This document shows, piece by piece, positions 49,900 to 60,288 of a stretch of DNA of 64,000 nucleotides. The notes beneath the pieces were generated by a model. It was not told the origin of the DNA and searched no databases. It was given only the letters and a program-made list of their open reading frames with translations. Source of the stretch: Proteromonas lacertae (lineage: Eukaryota; Sar; Bigyra; Opalinata; Proteromonadidae). The stretch covers positions 62,001 to 126,000 of the forward strand of contig NGBS01000292.1 in NCBI GenBank assembly GCA_002245135.1, given 5' to 3'. Made by a program: the position numbers and the translations under genes. The first letter of the stretch is position 1. The number at the start of each line of letters is the position of its first letter.

Positions 49900-52068
49900 A
49901 TGAATAAATCCACAAATCGGAAAACTAAAACAAATAGTCCAATAGGTAGAAAAACACCAAAATTAGCTAAACCAGTTAAATCTAAAACTCAAAAGTCAAA
50001 CTCTCCTATAAAACGACCTGAATCCATGTTTTCTAGAGTTGATATATCAAAGAAAAGACAGGACATAGGAAAAGTGCTCTATACAAACATGTCTTTTCCC
50101 AAAATATACAATTCAGACAATTCTGAGAGAGTAGAAAGAGAAAATCTAGAAGGATTATGGATGGGTGGTATGTTAGATTATGACAAATACAAAAAAGTAT
50201 TAGAACAGAAAAGAATCCCTCCTCACTTAATAATGGTTAAGCCACACAAAAAAACTCGCAAAGAAAAGTTAAGAGAATTGATAGAACCAATTCATCCAGA
50301 TTCAGAAAGAAAAATACTTAGTGCAGTTGAGAATCAAAGACTTGAAGAATTAGAACAGAAATATTTTATACCTCAAGATAATGTATAATAAAAATAATAA
50401 ATATTTATATATATCTATATAATAGTCAATAAATTATACATATATTCATGAACTGAATAATTATCGAAAAGAAAAAGAATTACTGGATTATAAGAAAAGA
50501 AATGAAGAGCCAGTAATATCCAGTAAAATGGATAAATTATTGAAATTAACGAAGAAAGAAGAAGAAAATGCAATAAAAATCCAAAGATATTATAGAAAAG
50601 TAATGAGAAGGAGATATTATGAATTTATAAAAGATAAAATTCCATTAGTAATAAAAATACAGAAAGTATTCAGAGGATATATCACTAGAAAAATAGTTAG
50701 AAAGTATATTGTTACAAGAGTGTTTTATGTTATATTAATTCAAGTATATATATATAAATATTATAAATAGTCATTAATTAGAAGATATTTAGCAATAAAA
50801 CGTTTTAATATAATGAGACAAGATGAAATCAAGAAAATAATAAAGATTCAAAGTGTTTATCGTGGATATAAATGCCGAATGTTGGGTTTGTTTTTATACT
50901 ATAATAAATGTGCAACTAAGATTCAAAAGATATTCCGTGGATATATAATAAGATCACTAAAAAATGAAATAATGAAAGATATAAAAGCTACAAAAATAGA
51001 GAAAATATATAGAGGATTTATACAAAGAAAAAAATATAAAATATTAAGAGAGAAAGTGGAAAAGAATTGTTTAATAGTTGAAAGGATATTCCGTGGACAT
51101 GTGTTTAGAGAAAATCATAATAAATTGCTGTTTGAAAATGAAATGAGAGAAAAAGAGTTGTATATAAATCATTTAAGATCAAAAATCAGTGTTATAGATA
51201 TATTAATCGATAAAACTCATATATTGAAGAGTAATTTACATTATAAAACAGAGCATAATGAATATAATTTGAAATTAATGAGTATTAGAAGTGATGTATA
51301 TATATATATAATATAATATAATTTATGATATTGTTATAATAGATAAGAGTTCATGAAAAGAGTTATTTGCAGAATGAAAGAGAGTTAAATAAAATGGGAA
51401 GTAGTTACTTAGAAAGTGGTGATATAGAAAAATTGAATGATGATATAAGAAATGAAAGAAAAATAATATCAAAGCTAAAATATAATTTTCTATTTGAAGT
51501 TTCAATAGAGAAGAAAGAGTTAGAAGAGAAATATAAAGATTATAAGAATAGAATGAAAAAACATATGAATGAGAAGGAATGTTTAATGAGAATTCTGAAT
51601 GAAGAAATAAAAGGAAAAGAGAAAAGACTGAAGAAATATAAAGAAAATGAAGAAGAAATGGAATTGAAATATAAAATTGGTGAAGAAAAAAGAAAATGGG
51701 TTATTCGAAAATATAGACGAAATGGAAAAATAGATTATAATCATAGATTTGGATTGAAGAAAGAAGAAAAAATTGAAAGTGAAAGAAGTGATAATAATAA
51801 TAATTGTAAAGAAAAAGTGATAAATTATGAAGAAGAGAATGTGAATATGAAATTGTTCAGTAAATTTAACAAGTTAATTGAGCCAATGTTGATAGATTTA
51901 GATAAAGAGAAATACAACATGAATGGTTATGAGGAAGTGTATGATTTAAGTAATGTAAATAAAGATGGAATAGTTGAATTAACTAAAGTTCCTAAACGAA
52001 AAGAATATATATCAAAAATGCCTTGGGATTTACTGGAGAGTTTGGAAAATGAACAAAATGATATTTAA
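49900..52068 (+). CDS. Multi-IQ-motif calmodulin-binding protein
   Basis: Five exons. The basic N-terminus (MNKSTNRKTKTNSPIGRKTP, LAKPVKSKTQKSNSPIKRPE) is followed by LRELIEPIHPDSERKILSAV and a coil. There are at least six IQ motifs: NAIKIQRYYRKVMRRRYY, LVIKIQKVFRGYITRKIV, KIIKIQSVYRGYKCRMLG, CATKIQKIFRGYIIRSLK, KATKIEKIYRGFIQRKKY and CLIVERIFRGHVFREN. Each binds calmodulin or related light chains without calcium in known proteins. A long charged coiled coil follows (KLNDDIRNERKIISKLK, EKKELEEKYKDYKNRMKK). No motor or enzyme domain is seen. Such proteins are often centrosomal or ciliary; with the CFAP20-domain gene 8 kb away a cytoskeletal role is plausible. I cannot assign an orthologue. Confidence 0.7.
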
Positions 52069-52123
52069 TTAATAAACAATGAATAATTTAATTAAAATAT
52101 TTATATTTATTTGATTTTGTTTT

Positions 52124-54249
52124 CTAATTTTGATGAGAAAATGATAATATTTCCATTGAAGTATTTTGATAATAAATATATACATATGGATATAATGGAG
52201 AAGGTAAATCTTTAACAATTAAAACAGGAGATGAATTATTATAACTTATCCAAAATTCTCTTTTATTCATATTAACAATCACTTCATAAATAGAACCATC
52301 TCCACAATCATTAAAATTTGGATTTTTATTAACAATTCTTCCAATATAACATTTTGATGTAATATCTTGTACTTTTACCATCATCTGCCCAATAATTACA
52401 TGTTGTTGATTGACTATAAATAGAATTCATCACCAGAATATGTATTATTAGTTGATAATCCTATACATGTATGATCATTTTTACTTCCATTTTGATGAAA
52501 TTTATATTTGATATGGTAAATTCCCCTTTCCATTTTCAAATTTAAATAACAATTATTACGATTATTTTCTTGACTTTTAATCAATTTGCCATTGTTTGAT
52601 ATTACAATTTTACCATATTTGTTTAATTCTGTGAATTTTACTTCTGTAAATTCTAATGACATTTTAAATTTCTTTTCATTTAGATTATTCTTACAACTTA
52701 CTTCATATTCTCTCTTTTCGATTACTTTATCTGCTTTTCCATGAATTATCCCACTTTCTTTATCTATCATCAATCCATCAGGCAATGAAGGAATGATTGA
52801 AAATTCACATTTTGATCCATCAAATGAAGGAATTATTGAAATTTCTTCATTTAACCCAAATAAATATTCTGATTGAGGATATGAAAATGATGTGATTTCT
52901 TTCATTACTAATTCTTCTAGTAATACTTTATCAACTATTATTTTATTCATTTCTTCTTCTTCTTTTTCACTTAATTTCATTTGTTGAATATAGCTGATTA
53001 ATAATTCTTTGGATTTAGAATTTAAATAATAATTTTCATTCAACATCCTAAAAAGAACATCTATACCACAAAGACAAACAATTGTTGATAAATAATTATC
53101 ATTAACAAATAAACATAAACATCTTAATGTTCGATTTCTTTTTCTTTCTCCATATTCCATACATAATCTTCCCAATAATCTACTCTTTATATCAACAGGA
53201 ATTATTTCTGATATTTTTATTTCTATTATTATGTTAAGTATTATTTCCACTATTATTATATCTTCGTTATTTAATAGTTTTATTATTTCATCTTTTACTT
53301 CTTCTTTGTTTAATATCATCTTTTCTCTTTCATCCATTATCATTTTATCTTCTTCAACATAATAATACTCATGTATTATTCCAACTAATTCAGCATTTTG
53401 AATATCTTTGTTTTTTATACAAATATGATTATTTTGTTTTTCTTTTATTTCTATATCCAATTCTTTTAGAATATTCAAATTATCTTCTTCTATTTCTTCT
53501 TTCTTTACTTCAAATATATTTATCTCATTTTTCAGAATTGCCTTAAACTCCATTGATTCTTCTTCATTATCTGCTTTATCTTTTAATACACTTCTATACC
53601 ATTTTAATAAGCGATTCAATAACCATGTCTCATCTATTATCATCAGTTCTTTGCTGTTGAAAATGAATTTTATAGAGTTTATATTCTGTTTCATTAATAA
53701 CTCATCTATTTAAATATAAATAATTATTATATTATACCTTCATTCAAATACTTAAATCCATTCTTATTCAAGTATTTTTCACTCATCTCCTGCAATTCTT
53801 TTAGTATATCATCATTTACATTCATTTTGTATAATATATCAAATATTTCTATCATTATTACATCAGTTAAATGAGTTTTTAAGTATTTGTAACACAAACT
53901 TATTATTCGATTGTCATTGTAATATATACTAAATCTCAATATATCACAAATGTTACTCTCATTCAATTCCATACAACCACCACTGTAGAATTTCTCTATC
54001 TCTAAAAATGAACTTATTTCACATTTTTCATAGAGTTCTAATACTCCATTCAGTTTGTCATCCATCAGTAACTGCTTAATTATAGAATTTCCATTCATTA
54101 AGATACTTTTCACACAAGTCACTTCTTCACTTCCAATTTTTACTTTCACATCGCCATAACCATTATTCACCAGTATTCTACACAGCCTATAAAATCAAAT
54201 ATTAACTTTTATACCCATTTTGGCCAATTTCATTATCAATTACTTTCAT
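52124..54249 (-). CDS. BTB/POZ - Ig-like (He_PIG) - SPRY-like protein
   Basis: Exon 1 (MKVIDNEIGQNG, start 54249) joins through a 28-nt intron to a BTB domain: GYGDVKVKIGSEEVTCVKSI, IIKQLLMDDKLNGVLELY, ILRFSIYYNDNRIISLCYKY. The next exon carries a BACK-like helical part (ETWLLNRLLKWYRSVLKD), more helices and an Ig-like He_PIG module: SEYLFGLNEEISIIPSFDGS, FSIIPSLPDGLMIDKESGII, HGKADKVIEKREYEV. The end is a beta domain of SPRY spacing (CYLNLKMERGIYHIKYKFHQ, HTCIGLSTNNTYSGDEF). The final exon (52124 to about 52384; IVNKNPNFNDCGDGSIYEV, NMNKREFWISYNNSSP) continues it; the exact splice at 52385-52435 is unresolved. BTB proteins usually recruit CUL3; the SPRY-like end would hold the target. Confidence 0.65.
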
Positions 54250-54577
54250 TTCAGCAAAAAAAAAGATTTTGGAGCAATTTTTGAAATTAATTCGTTTCAT
54301 TCTCATTCAAATCAGTTACATTGAATAAATAAAGAATGAGAGGTAGTAGATATAAATAAGAATAAGAAATAAAGAATATGAATATATATGAAATGAATGA
54401 TGTTAACAAAAATATTCATAATCTTTGCTTTAATTGAATTAAGCCTGTAGTTTGTTTATAATGAAAATACAATTATGAAGACTATTTTAGACATATGCAC
54501 GATGATATGATGTGTATAATGAGCATTTAAGATAAATTTTTATATATTCATCAAAAATAAACATATTAAAGAAATAA
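54250..54577. other. Intergenic, no feature recognised
   Basis: About 330 bases between the BTB-SPRY gene start and the stop of the RING gene. AT-rich with short TA runs; nothing gene-like or structured was seen. Confidence 0.6.
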
Positions 54578-55831
54578 TTATAGTATTAAAGGAAATAAAC
54601 AAGAGCAACCATTCCCACCACTCCAAAATCCTCCATTAGGAACTACTCTGTGACAAATTGGACAACCAACATTAAGACTCAACCATTCATTAATACAGTC
54701 ATTACAAAAATAATGTGAACATGACAATTTAATTGGTTCAACAATTTCACTGTGACATAATCCACATTGCTATTATAAATATAAAATAGAATACTGTAGG
54801 TACATTTTCAATGTTTTGATCAATTAGCAACACTCTTTCACCATACGTCTATATGCATATAAAATATTAAAATAATAATAATAATAATGATATATATATA
54901 CAATTGTAGAATTACATAATTCACTTGATTTGATTATTAAACTTTCCAAAAATTGAGTGAATATGTAAATCTTGAGGATGATATATAAAGATGATAAAAA
55001 TACACTACCACTCTATTATTAATAATTAATTTTATAATTTATACACTATAAAAAGCAAACCAATTTACTGATGGTATTAAAAACCTTATACATATTACTA
55101 TATGTTCAATTGTTGAGAAATACTGACACTATAAATATAAATATAATTCTATTAATACATACTCTTTTATAATAAAACCTTTTGGAGTTTTCTTTATTAT
55201 AATTAATTATTGACAATGGATATTTTATAAATATAATTGTTGAATATACTATAAATGTGTCTATTATAAAACATCTATAAATTGTTGAAAAAAAATCACG
55301 TTTTATGCCTTTTATATTCATCATATACATTGATTTCAATATATATGAATAAGGCTCTCGAATGAAGAAAAAATGTAATACAAATAGATTGATTATGTAA
55401 AGAATGGGTAAAACGTGAAATCCATTTACAAGCTTTGTTTCTCTCTGCAGCACTTGGTTTTTGATAATCGTATCTGTTTTGCTTAACATTAATTTGAAGT
55501 ATAAAAACGCTAAAATACCTAAAAAATGTTCGTTTAGAAATATATAACCTAATATTAGCAATAGAGCTGTGTTAACATATGATGATCTATCAATCATATT
55601 GGCATTCCTCCAACCATTCGTCATTTGATTATATACAGAGTATATTGATTCTTCTTCCTCCTCTTCAGTATTTTGCTGATTATCTTGAGAAAGTTGTTGA
55701 TTTTGTAGAGATTGTTGTTCATTAATTTGTTGTGAATTTAAATTATCATATCCACAATAATTGCAAACAGTTACAGATTCATTGTTTAGCATACTGCAAC
55801 GAGGACATAGCCATGAATTATTCTGTGGCAT
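54578..55831 (-). CDS. Membrane RING E3 ligase, RNFT1/RNFT2-like, with N-terminal zinc ribbon
   Basis: Five exons. The N-terminus MPQNNSWLCPRCSMLNNESV and VCNYCGYDN form a RanBP2-type zinc finger (W-x-C-x2-C-x10-C-x2-C). After a Gln/Glu-rich stretch come hydrophobic segments (YVNTALLLILGYIFL, LGILAFLYFKLML, LPILYIINLFVLHFFF, IDTFIVYSTIIFI). Then ICIRFLIPSVNWFAFYS and LYIILKIYIFTQFLESL follow the RNFT family. The last exon is a C3HC4 RING: CGLCHSEIVEPIKLSCSHYF, CNDCINEWLSLNVGCPICHR. RNFT1/2 proteins act in ER or peroxisome quality control; an ER location is inferred. The coding region ends FPLIL at 54578. The zinc ribbon in front of the membrane part is not something I know from animal RNFT proteins. 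Confidence 0.75.
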
Positions 55832-56008
55832 TTTAAATTAACAAAAAAGATTATCAAGCTTTTTGAATGCTTGAGTTTTAAAATGTTAATATTTCATTAT
55901 GTAACTATTATATATATTAGAAAATTTATTATGCGAATTGATTAATCACGCATAAAGCAATTAACACAACTATATAATCGAAAAAACTTAAGTTTACGAA
56001 TTATTAGA

Positions 56009-57107
56009 TTATTTCCAATTCTTAGAAAGATACAAGATAGATCCAGGTTTTAATCCATGCAAATACATCAGTTTATTCTGTATAAAATCATTGGACATAT
56101 CTTCAGTAAATTCATCTCTTTTCTTCCCCATTATATTCTTAAAATTATCAACATTAGCATGTTTTAATAATAAACCTAAATATACATCATCAAAACTAAT
56201 TACTTGATCCATTTCATAAGATGCTATTGATACTTTATTAACAGTATTTTCTGACAGTAGAATCATTGGTCCTTGAGGAAATTTGGGGTATGTTTCATTT
56301 GGATATGCAGACTCAGGAATATAACTTACACTCTTTGGATTTCTATTAGGTTTACCATAATAAATGGAACCAATAACTGGATGAATGACTTTTTCATTTT
56401 CAAAATTGTGTAAGTAAAATGGTAAACTAAAATATGTGTCACTCTGATGATCCACATAGTATTTATAATTTTTACATTTTTGATTTATCCATCTAATTGA
56501 TGATATTAGTAAATAAGGTAAAAGATAATAATGACAAATAAAATCAAACTGAATAATATCTCCATATTTCTTATTCTCTTCTTCCACAAGATTATTTATT
56601 GTATCATTCTTACTGAGTGAAATAAAGAAATAATATTGTATAAAGTATGAATATTTGTTATATATTTCTCTGAAAACATATCTATCTAAAAATGCATCTG
56701 GTTTGCATGTTATTCCAATTATAAGTGACATGTTTTCTTTACAAATATTTGTTGCTTCAAATACTGGGTTAATTTCAATTGGAAAGGGCAACATATAATC
56801 ATGTTTTTCAAATTTTTTGGTTGGTTTTTTGGCTCCTTCATACTTTATTCCGCATTTCAAACTCTTATTTGTGCAATGATCATAATGATTGAATAAATCT
56901 GTAATGTTTGATTTTATTTCATTTTCTAGCGACAAAAATGATTCTGATAATATCAAATGATTACTACTTTCTCCATCTTCTTCTTCAGTTGTAGATGCAT
57001 CTCTAAAATACTTCTTATTATGATTAAAAGGCAGTACATAAGTATAAATAACTATGATCAATGGTATACATATAGCCAAAATGATGAATACCAGTGAAAA
57101 TATTCAT
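56009..57107 (-). CDS. GT31-like glycosyltransferase (beta-1,3-galactosyltransferase family), copy 1
   Basis: Family GT31 landmarks in order: LIIGITCKPDAFLDRYVFRE (the R-x-x-IR-TW position), YGDIIQFDFICHYYLLPYLL (D-IQ-DF-D-Y-NLT position), RWINQKCKNYKYYVDHQSDT (D-D-D region, here VDHQSD), PVIGSIYYGKPNR, YPKFPQGPMILLSENTV (YP-Y-SG-GY-LS) and ISFDDVYLGLLLKHANV (EDV-x-G as DDVYLG). Such type II Golgi enzymes transfer Gal or GlcNAc to glycans; the donor here is unknown. The start is uncertain. A 40-nt intron ending near 57059 gives MNIFT-VIYTYVLPFNHN, while reading through gives a hydrophobic segment (LVFIILAICIPLIIVIY) without a Met; an upstream ATG at 57257 is also possible. It forms a tandem pair with the next gene. 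Confidence 0.75.
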
Positions 57108-57491
57108 CTTTCGTTGAAATATGAAATTTGGCTTGAATAAATTTGTTCTTATATTCACTGATTTGGATATACTTGAGATTATTCGACATAAGATTTGTAT
57201 ATTAAATACGATACTTAATAAATAAATGCGATGGTTCTTGCTTTTATAGTTATTCATTTCTTTATATTGTAAAAATCTTCACAACTTTATTAGAAATGAT
57301 ATATTACACTACAAAATACGTAATTGACATATTAAAAATATAATATAAAGGTATTAAAATAAATCAAGATTTTAAGAAATCTTTAAAATACACATGAATT
57401 GCAAAAGTAACTAAATATTATACCACCACAAACAATTAAAACATAAAACATATTACACTATAAATGGCTAAACTTAATTCACTTATTAACT

Positions 57492-58547
57492 TCAATTCAT
57501 TGATAAATAATAAATCGCAGCTGGTTGCAAACCATGAATCCACAACATTCTGTTTTTAATATAACTTTTCTTCATACTTCTTCTATATTCATCTCTTTTA
57601 TACTTCTCAATACATTTGATCTTATTCACATCAATTCTTGAATAATTTATCAACAATCCAATATAAACATCATCAAAACAAATCACTTTATCCATCACAT
57701 AAGATGCTTTCTCTAATTTATTAATTGTATCTTCAGAAAACAGTATACAAGGTCCTTGAACAAATGGTGGGTAATAATCATCTTTATAATATTTCTTAGG
57801 CATATAAGAAACATAATTAACACTTCTACAAACTAATGGTTTTAAATACAGATTACCAATAACAGGATGAGTAATATCATTATCAAACATTTTGAGATAG
57901 AATGGAATGTTGAAAAATATATCACTTTGATGATCAACTAAATACTTGTAGTTTTTACAACGTTTCTTAATCCATCTTATTGCTCCAATTACTTGTAATG
58001 TTATTAGATAATATCCTCCTGTGAAATCATATTGAATAATATCATCATATTTGTTGTTTTCTTCTTTGATTAAATCATTAACTTTCTGTTTAACACTTTT
58101 GGTGGTAAAAAAGTAGTATTTAATGAATGAGTATTGATTATATATCTTTCTATACACATGTCTTCTCATAAATGATCCTGGCGAACAAGTTATGGCAATT
58201 ATCAACTTCTCATTCTCTCTACATTTTGATTTGGGTTGAATTATAATATTCAACTTTACTGGAAATGGCAGAAGGTAATTATGAGGAGTGAATTTGGTTG
58301 TAATCTTTTTTCTTCCTTCATACATCAACCCACACCTCAATGAATCTGTTTTACAACTATTGTACTTATCAACTTTGAAATTTAAATTAGTGTTTAAACG
58401 ATTTTCTAACTTTTCATAACTATCTAATTCACTTATCTTTATAACATACTTATTAGGAAAATCTACTAGTGATCTACTGTTTCTAATAGATTTTTTCTTT
58501 ATGTGATATATACACAACACAAACAACAATAATAAAACGAAATACAT
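57492..58547 (-). CDS. GT31-like glycosyltransferase, copy 2
   Basis: A single exon of about 350 residues from the ATG at 58547. MYFVLLLLFVLCIYHIKKK is a clear type II signal anchor, so the catalytic part faces the Golgi lumen. It shares all blocks with copy 1: LIIAITCSPGSFMRRHVYRK, DIIQYDFTGGYYLITLQVI, RWIKKRCKNYKYLVDHQSDI, PVIGNLYLKPLV, YPPFVQGPCILFSEDTINKL and ICFDDVYIGLL, and the C-terminal MLWIHGLQPAAIYYLS. The DxD-equivalent is VDHQSD in both, an unusual form. The two genes lie in the same orientation, about 390 bp apart, and are clearly a tandem duplication with considerable divergence. Confidence 0.8.
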   Translation of the reverse strand: MYFVLLLLFVLCIYHIKKKSIRNSRSLVDFPNKYVIKISELDSYEKLENRLNTNLNFKVDKYNSCKTDSLRCGLMYEGRKKITTKFTPHNYLLPFPVKLNIIIQPKSKCRENEKLIIAITCSPGSFMRRHVYRKIYNQYSFIKYYFFTTKSVKQKVNDLIKEENNKYDDIIQYDFTGGYYLITLQVIGAIRWIKKRCKNYKYLVDHQSDIFFNIPFYLKMFDNDITHPVIGNLYLKPLVCRSVNYVSYMPKKYYKDDYYPPFVQGPCILFSEDTINKLEKASYVMDKVICFDDVYIGLLINYSRIDVNKIKCIEKYKRDEYRRSMKKSYIKNRMLWIHGLQPAAIYYLSMN

Positions 58548-58665
58548 TTCCAAAAATTAATTCGTTTCAACTTTCTTATTTTAACTCAAAAACAAACAAA
58601 TAAACAATATAAATAATCTAAATATATTAAATAATAATTTATATAATATAGAATAATAGAAGTAA

Positions 58666-58765
58666 ATATGATATATATTCATCAGAGGGCTTGGAAAAAC
58701 ATAATGCTATAATCACAGTATTTTATATCATAATAATATGATTCATCACTGAATATATATCATAT
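58666..58765. repeat. Inverted repeat, 16-bp perfect stem, 68-nt loop
   Basis: 58666-58681 pairs perfectly with 58750-58765 (core ATGATATATATTCA with TGAATATATATCAT). The loop contains CTTGGAAAAACAT, similar to the GGAAAACAT arm in the hairpin at 59233. AT-rich content makes chance pairing easier, but 16 perfect pairs is long. Confidence 0.6.
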
Positions 58766-59021
58766 AATAAGAATAAAATTATATCGTCTTCAGATTGAGT
58801 AGGAGTAAAAAGTATTCATCAAATGAATCAGAACCAAACACTCATCATCGATATAATAAGAGAAATATATATATACCTTAATTATCAAATCTTCCCTCCC
58901 TTTTTCTTTTATATCATAATCTACAATATAATATTAAATATATGACAGTATTGAGGAGTATAAAAGTAAGTAAAATATCTGATATATCCTATTCTCTTAA
59001 CTTCATCACATTTGCTTTATA

Positions 59022-59078
59022 GACCACCGCGAAACATTAAAAATATTAGAAAAAGCATATCATGTTTTAGAAATGGTC
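59022..59078. ncRNA. Candidate structured RNA hairpin 1 (GACC...GGTC type)
   Basis: Outer stem GACCA (59022-59026) with TGGTC (59074-59078), internal loop CCGCG/TAGAAA, inner stem AAACAT (59032-59037) with ATGTTT (59062-59067), and a large loop. The same plan recurs in the next hairpin 211 bp away with different but still pairing bases. Transcription and strand are unknown; because hairpins are nearly symmetric either strand is possible. Confidence 0.35.
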
Positions 59079-59232
59079 AAAATAGTAGATAATTATGATT
59101 TATAAATACCTTTCTTTATACACTTTCTTCTTCATTTAATATTCTATTATTATTAAATATATGATAGTCTCGAGAGAATATAACAATAAAATCAATTACA
59201 CTCTGATCTAACATATCATAGAGTGATATTTA

Positions 59233-59291
59233 GACCTTTTGGAAAACATATAGATTAGAATAATAATGAATATGTTTTTGGTATAAAGGTC
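59233..59291. ncRNA. Candidate structured RNA hairpin 2 (GACC...GGTC type)
   Basis: Outer stem GACCTTT (59233-59239) with AAAGGTC (59285-59291), internal loop TGG/TGGTAT, inner stem AAAACATAT (59243-59251) with ATATGTTTT (59270-59278), and an 18-nt loop. At the fifth outer pair hairpin 1 has A-T where this one has T-A, a compensatory change that favours a selected structure over a simple sequence repeat. Confidence 0.4.
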
Positions 59292-59672
59292 AAATAAATA
59301 TAAGAAAAAGTAAAATCATTATTATAAATATATACCTCTACTGTCAATTCTTTCATTCTCTGATTGTTTATCTTTTATATATATACATTATCTATATAAA
59401 ATGTAGTATTACTAACTAGCTCAACGAAAATTCAAAAGGTTCAGTCGTTAGGTAACGATTAATACAATTATAATATATGATAACAATAGAACGATATAAA
59501 TATATATATTATTATATATCGAGCGCTGTTGTCAATGAATAAGAAAGAAAAAAAATGATAATTAATATATACATACTTGTCTTTTTATCTTCATTCACTA
59601 CAATATTATTTCATTCAAAAGAATTGGATGTGATGACTATAAATATAAGATAAATGGATGTAATTGATTTAT

Positions 59673-59719
59673 TTGGTTTAAATATTTATCAAGATTAAAT
59701 ATTAAACTGGTCAAACCAA
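59673..59719. repeat. Hairpin, 7-bp outer and AT inner stem
   Basis: TTGGTTT (59673-59679) pairs with AAACCAA (59713-59719). The enclosed AAATATTTA and TAAATATTAAA segments can also pair with one bulge. TGGTC lies inside the right arm (59708-59712). Confidence 0.45.
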
Positions 59720-59733
59720 GTATAATAGATATA

Positions 59734-59791
59734 AGCATTCCAGATAAACAAGTATGACGTTAAAAATGCCATATATGTCAGTATGAATGCT
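59734..59791. repeat. Hairpin, AGCATTC/GAATGCT
   Basis: AGCATTC (59734-59740) pairs perfectly with GAATGCT (59785-59791). Inside, TGAC (59755-59758) pairs with GTCA (59777-59780). The non-AT pairs make this less likely to be a composition artefact. Confidence 0.5.
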
Positions 59792-59891
59792 AATAAAAGT
59801 AGAAATATACATACACTTCAATATATCATTCTTTAAGATGAGCTTGACTTATTTCAATACCTATAAAAATTAGTATATCCGATTAAAGGAG

Positions 59892-59920
59892 ACATTATTA
59901 ACATTGAGTGTTAATAATGT
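59892..59920. repeat. Perfect 12-bp hairpin with 5-nt loop
   Basis: ACATTATTAACA (59892-59903), loop TTGAG, TGTTAATAATGT (59909-59920). It is the tightest hairpin in the window. No T-run follows directly, so it does not look like a terminator. Confidence 0.6.
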
Positions 59921-60288
59921 ACTATGATAATCTTAAAATATAGAAAAGTAAAGACAGCCAATAGTGGTAAGTAGAAAAACTCTAAATATCACAAGGTCCT
60001 ATCATTACACAAGATGTGTTAAGGATTACTGTAGTTACAATTCATATTTCAAGTAATAATAGAATAATAAAAATACATTAACTATTTGTTGCTCCTAAAA
60101 ATGTAATGCAATCTAGAAAATGCATGATGAAAAATGTAAGTAAATGATTGGATGTTCTAAAAGCTTGAAGGTTTGCTTAATTTAATTTTGATAAGCCTCA
60201 TAGCAAAATAAATTATATAGTAAATTATTGCATTCCATATTCACATAAATAATTCTATTTTGCATCGTTTTTCTTTTCTTTTTATTTC

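Larger units (their letters stand above)
58548..60288. other. Gene-free region with a row of hairpins
   Basis: No convincing reading frame in about 1.74 kb, the largest such gap in the window. Instead there are at least six stem-loops between 58666 and 59920, roughly one per 210-240 bp. Most are preceded by a TACCT/TACAT motif within ATATA context followed by pyrimidine-rich sequence (58876, 59109, 59335, 59572, 59811). Two blocks around 58936 and 59156 also share TTAAATATATGA(C/T)AGT. The best hairpins are listed separately. Part of the sequence upstream of 60289 must be the promoter of the cap-binding protein gene. 59940-60288 shows nothing specific. Confidence 0.55.

Noticed and set aside
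59417-59460. tRNA-like A box (TAGCTCAACG) and B box (GGTTCAGTCG)
   Set aside because: The boxes are only about 10 nt apart and no cloverleaf can be drawn; probably chance, although it lies in the hairpin region.
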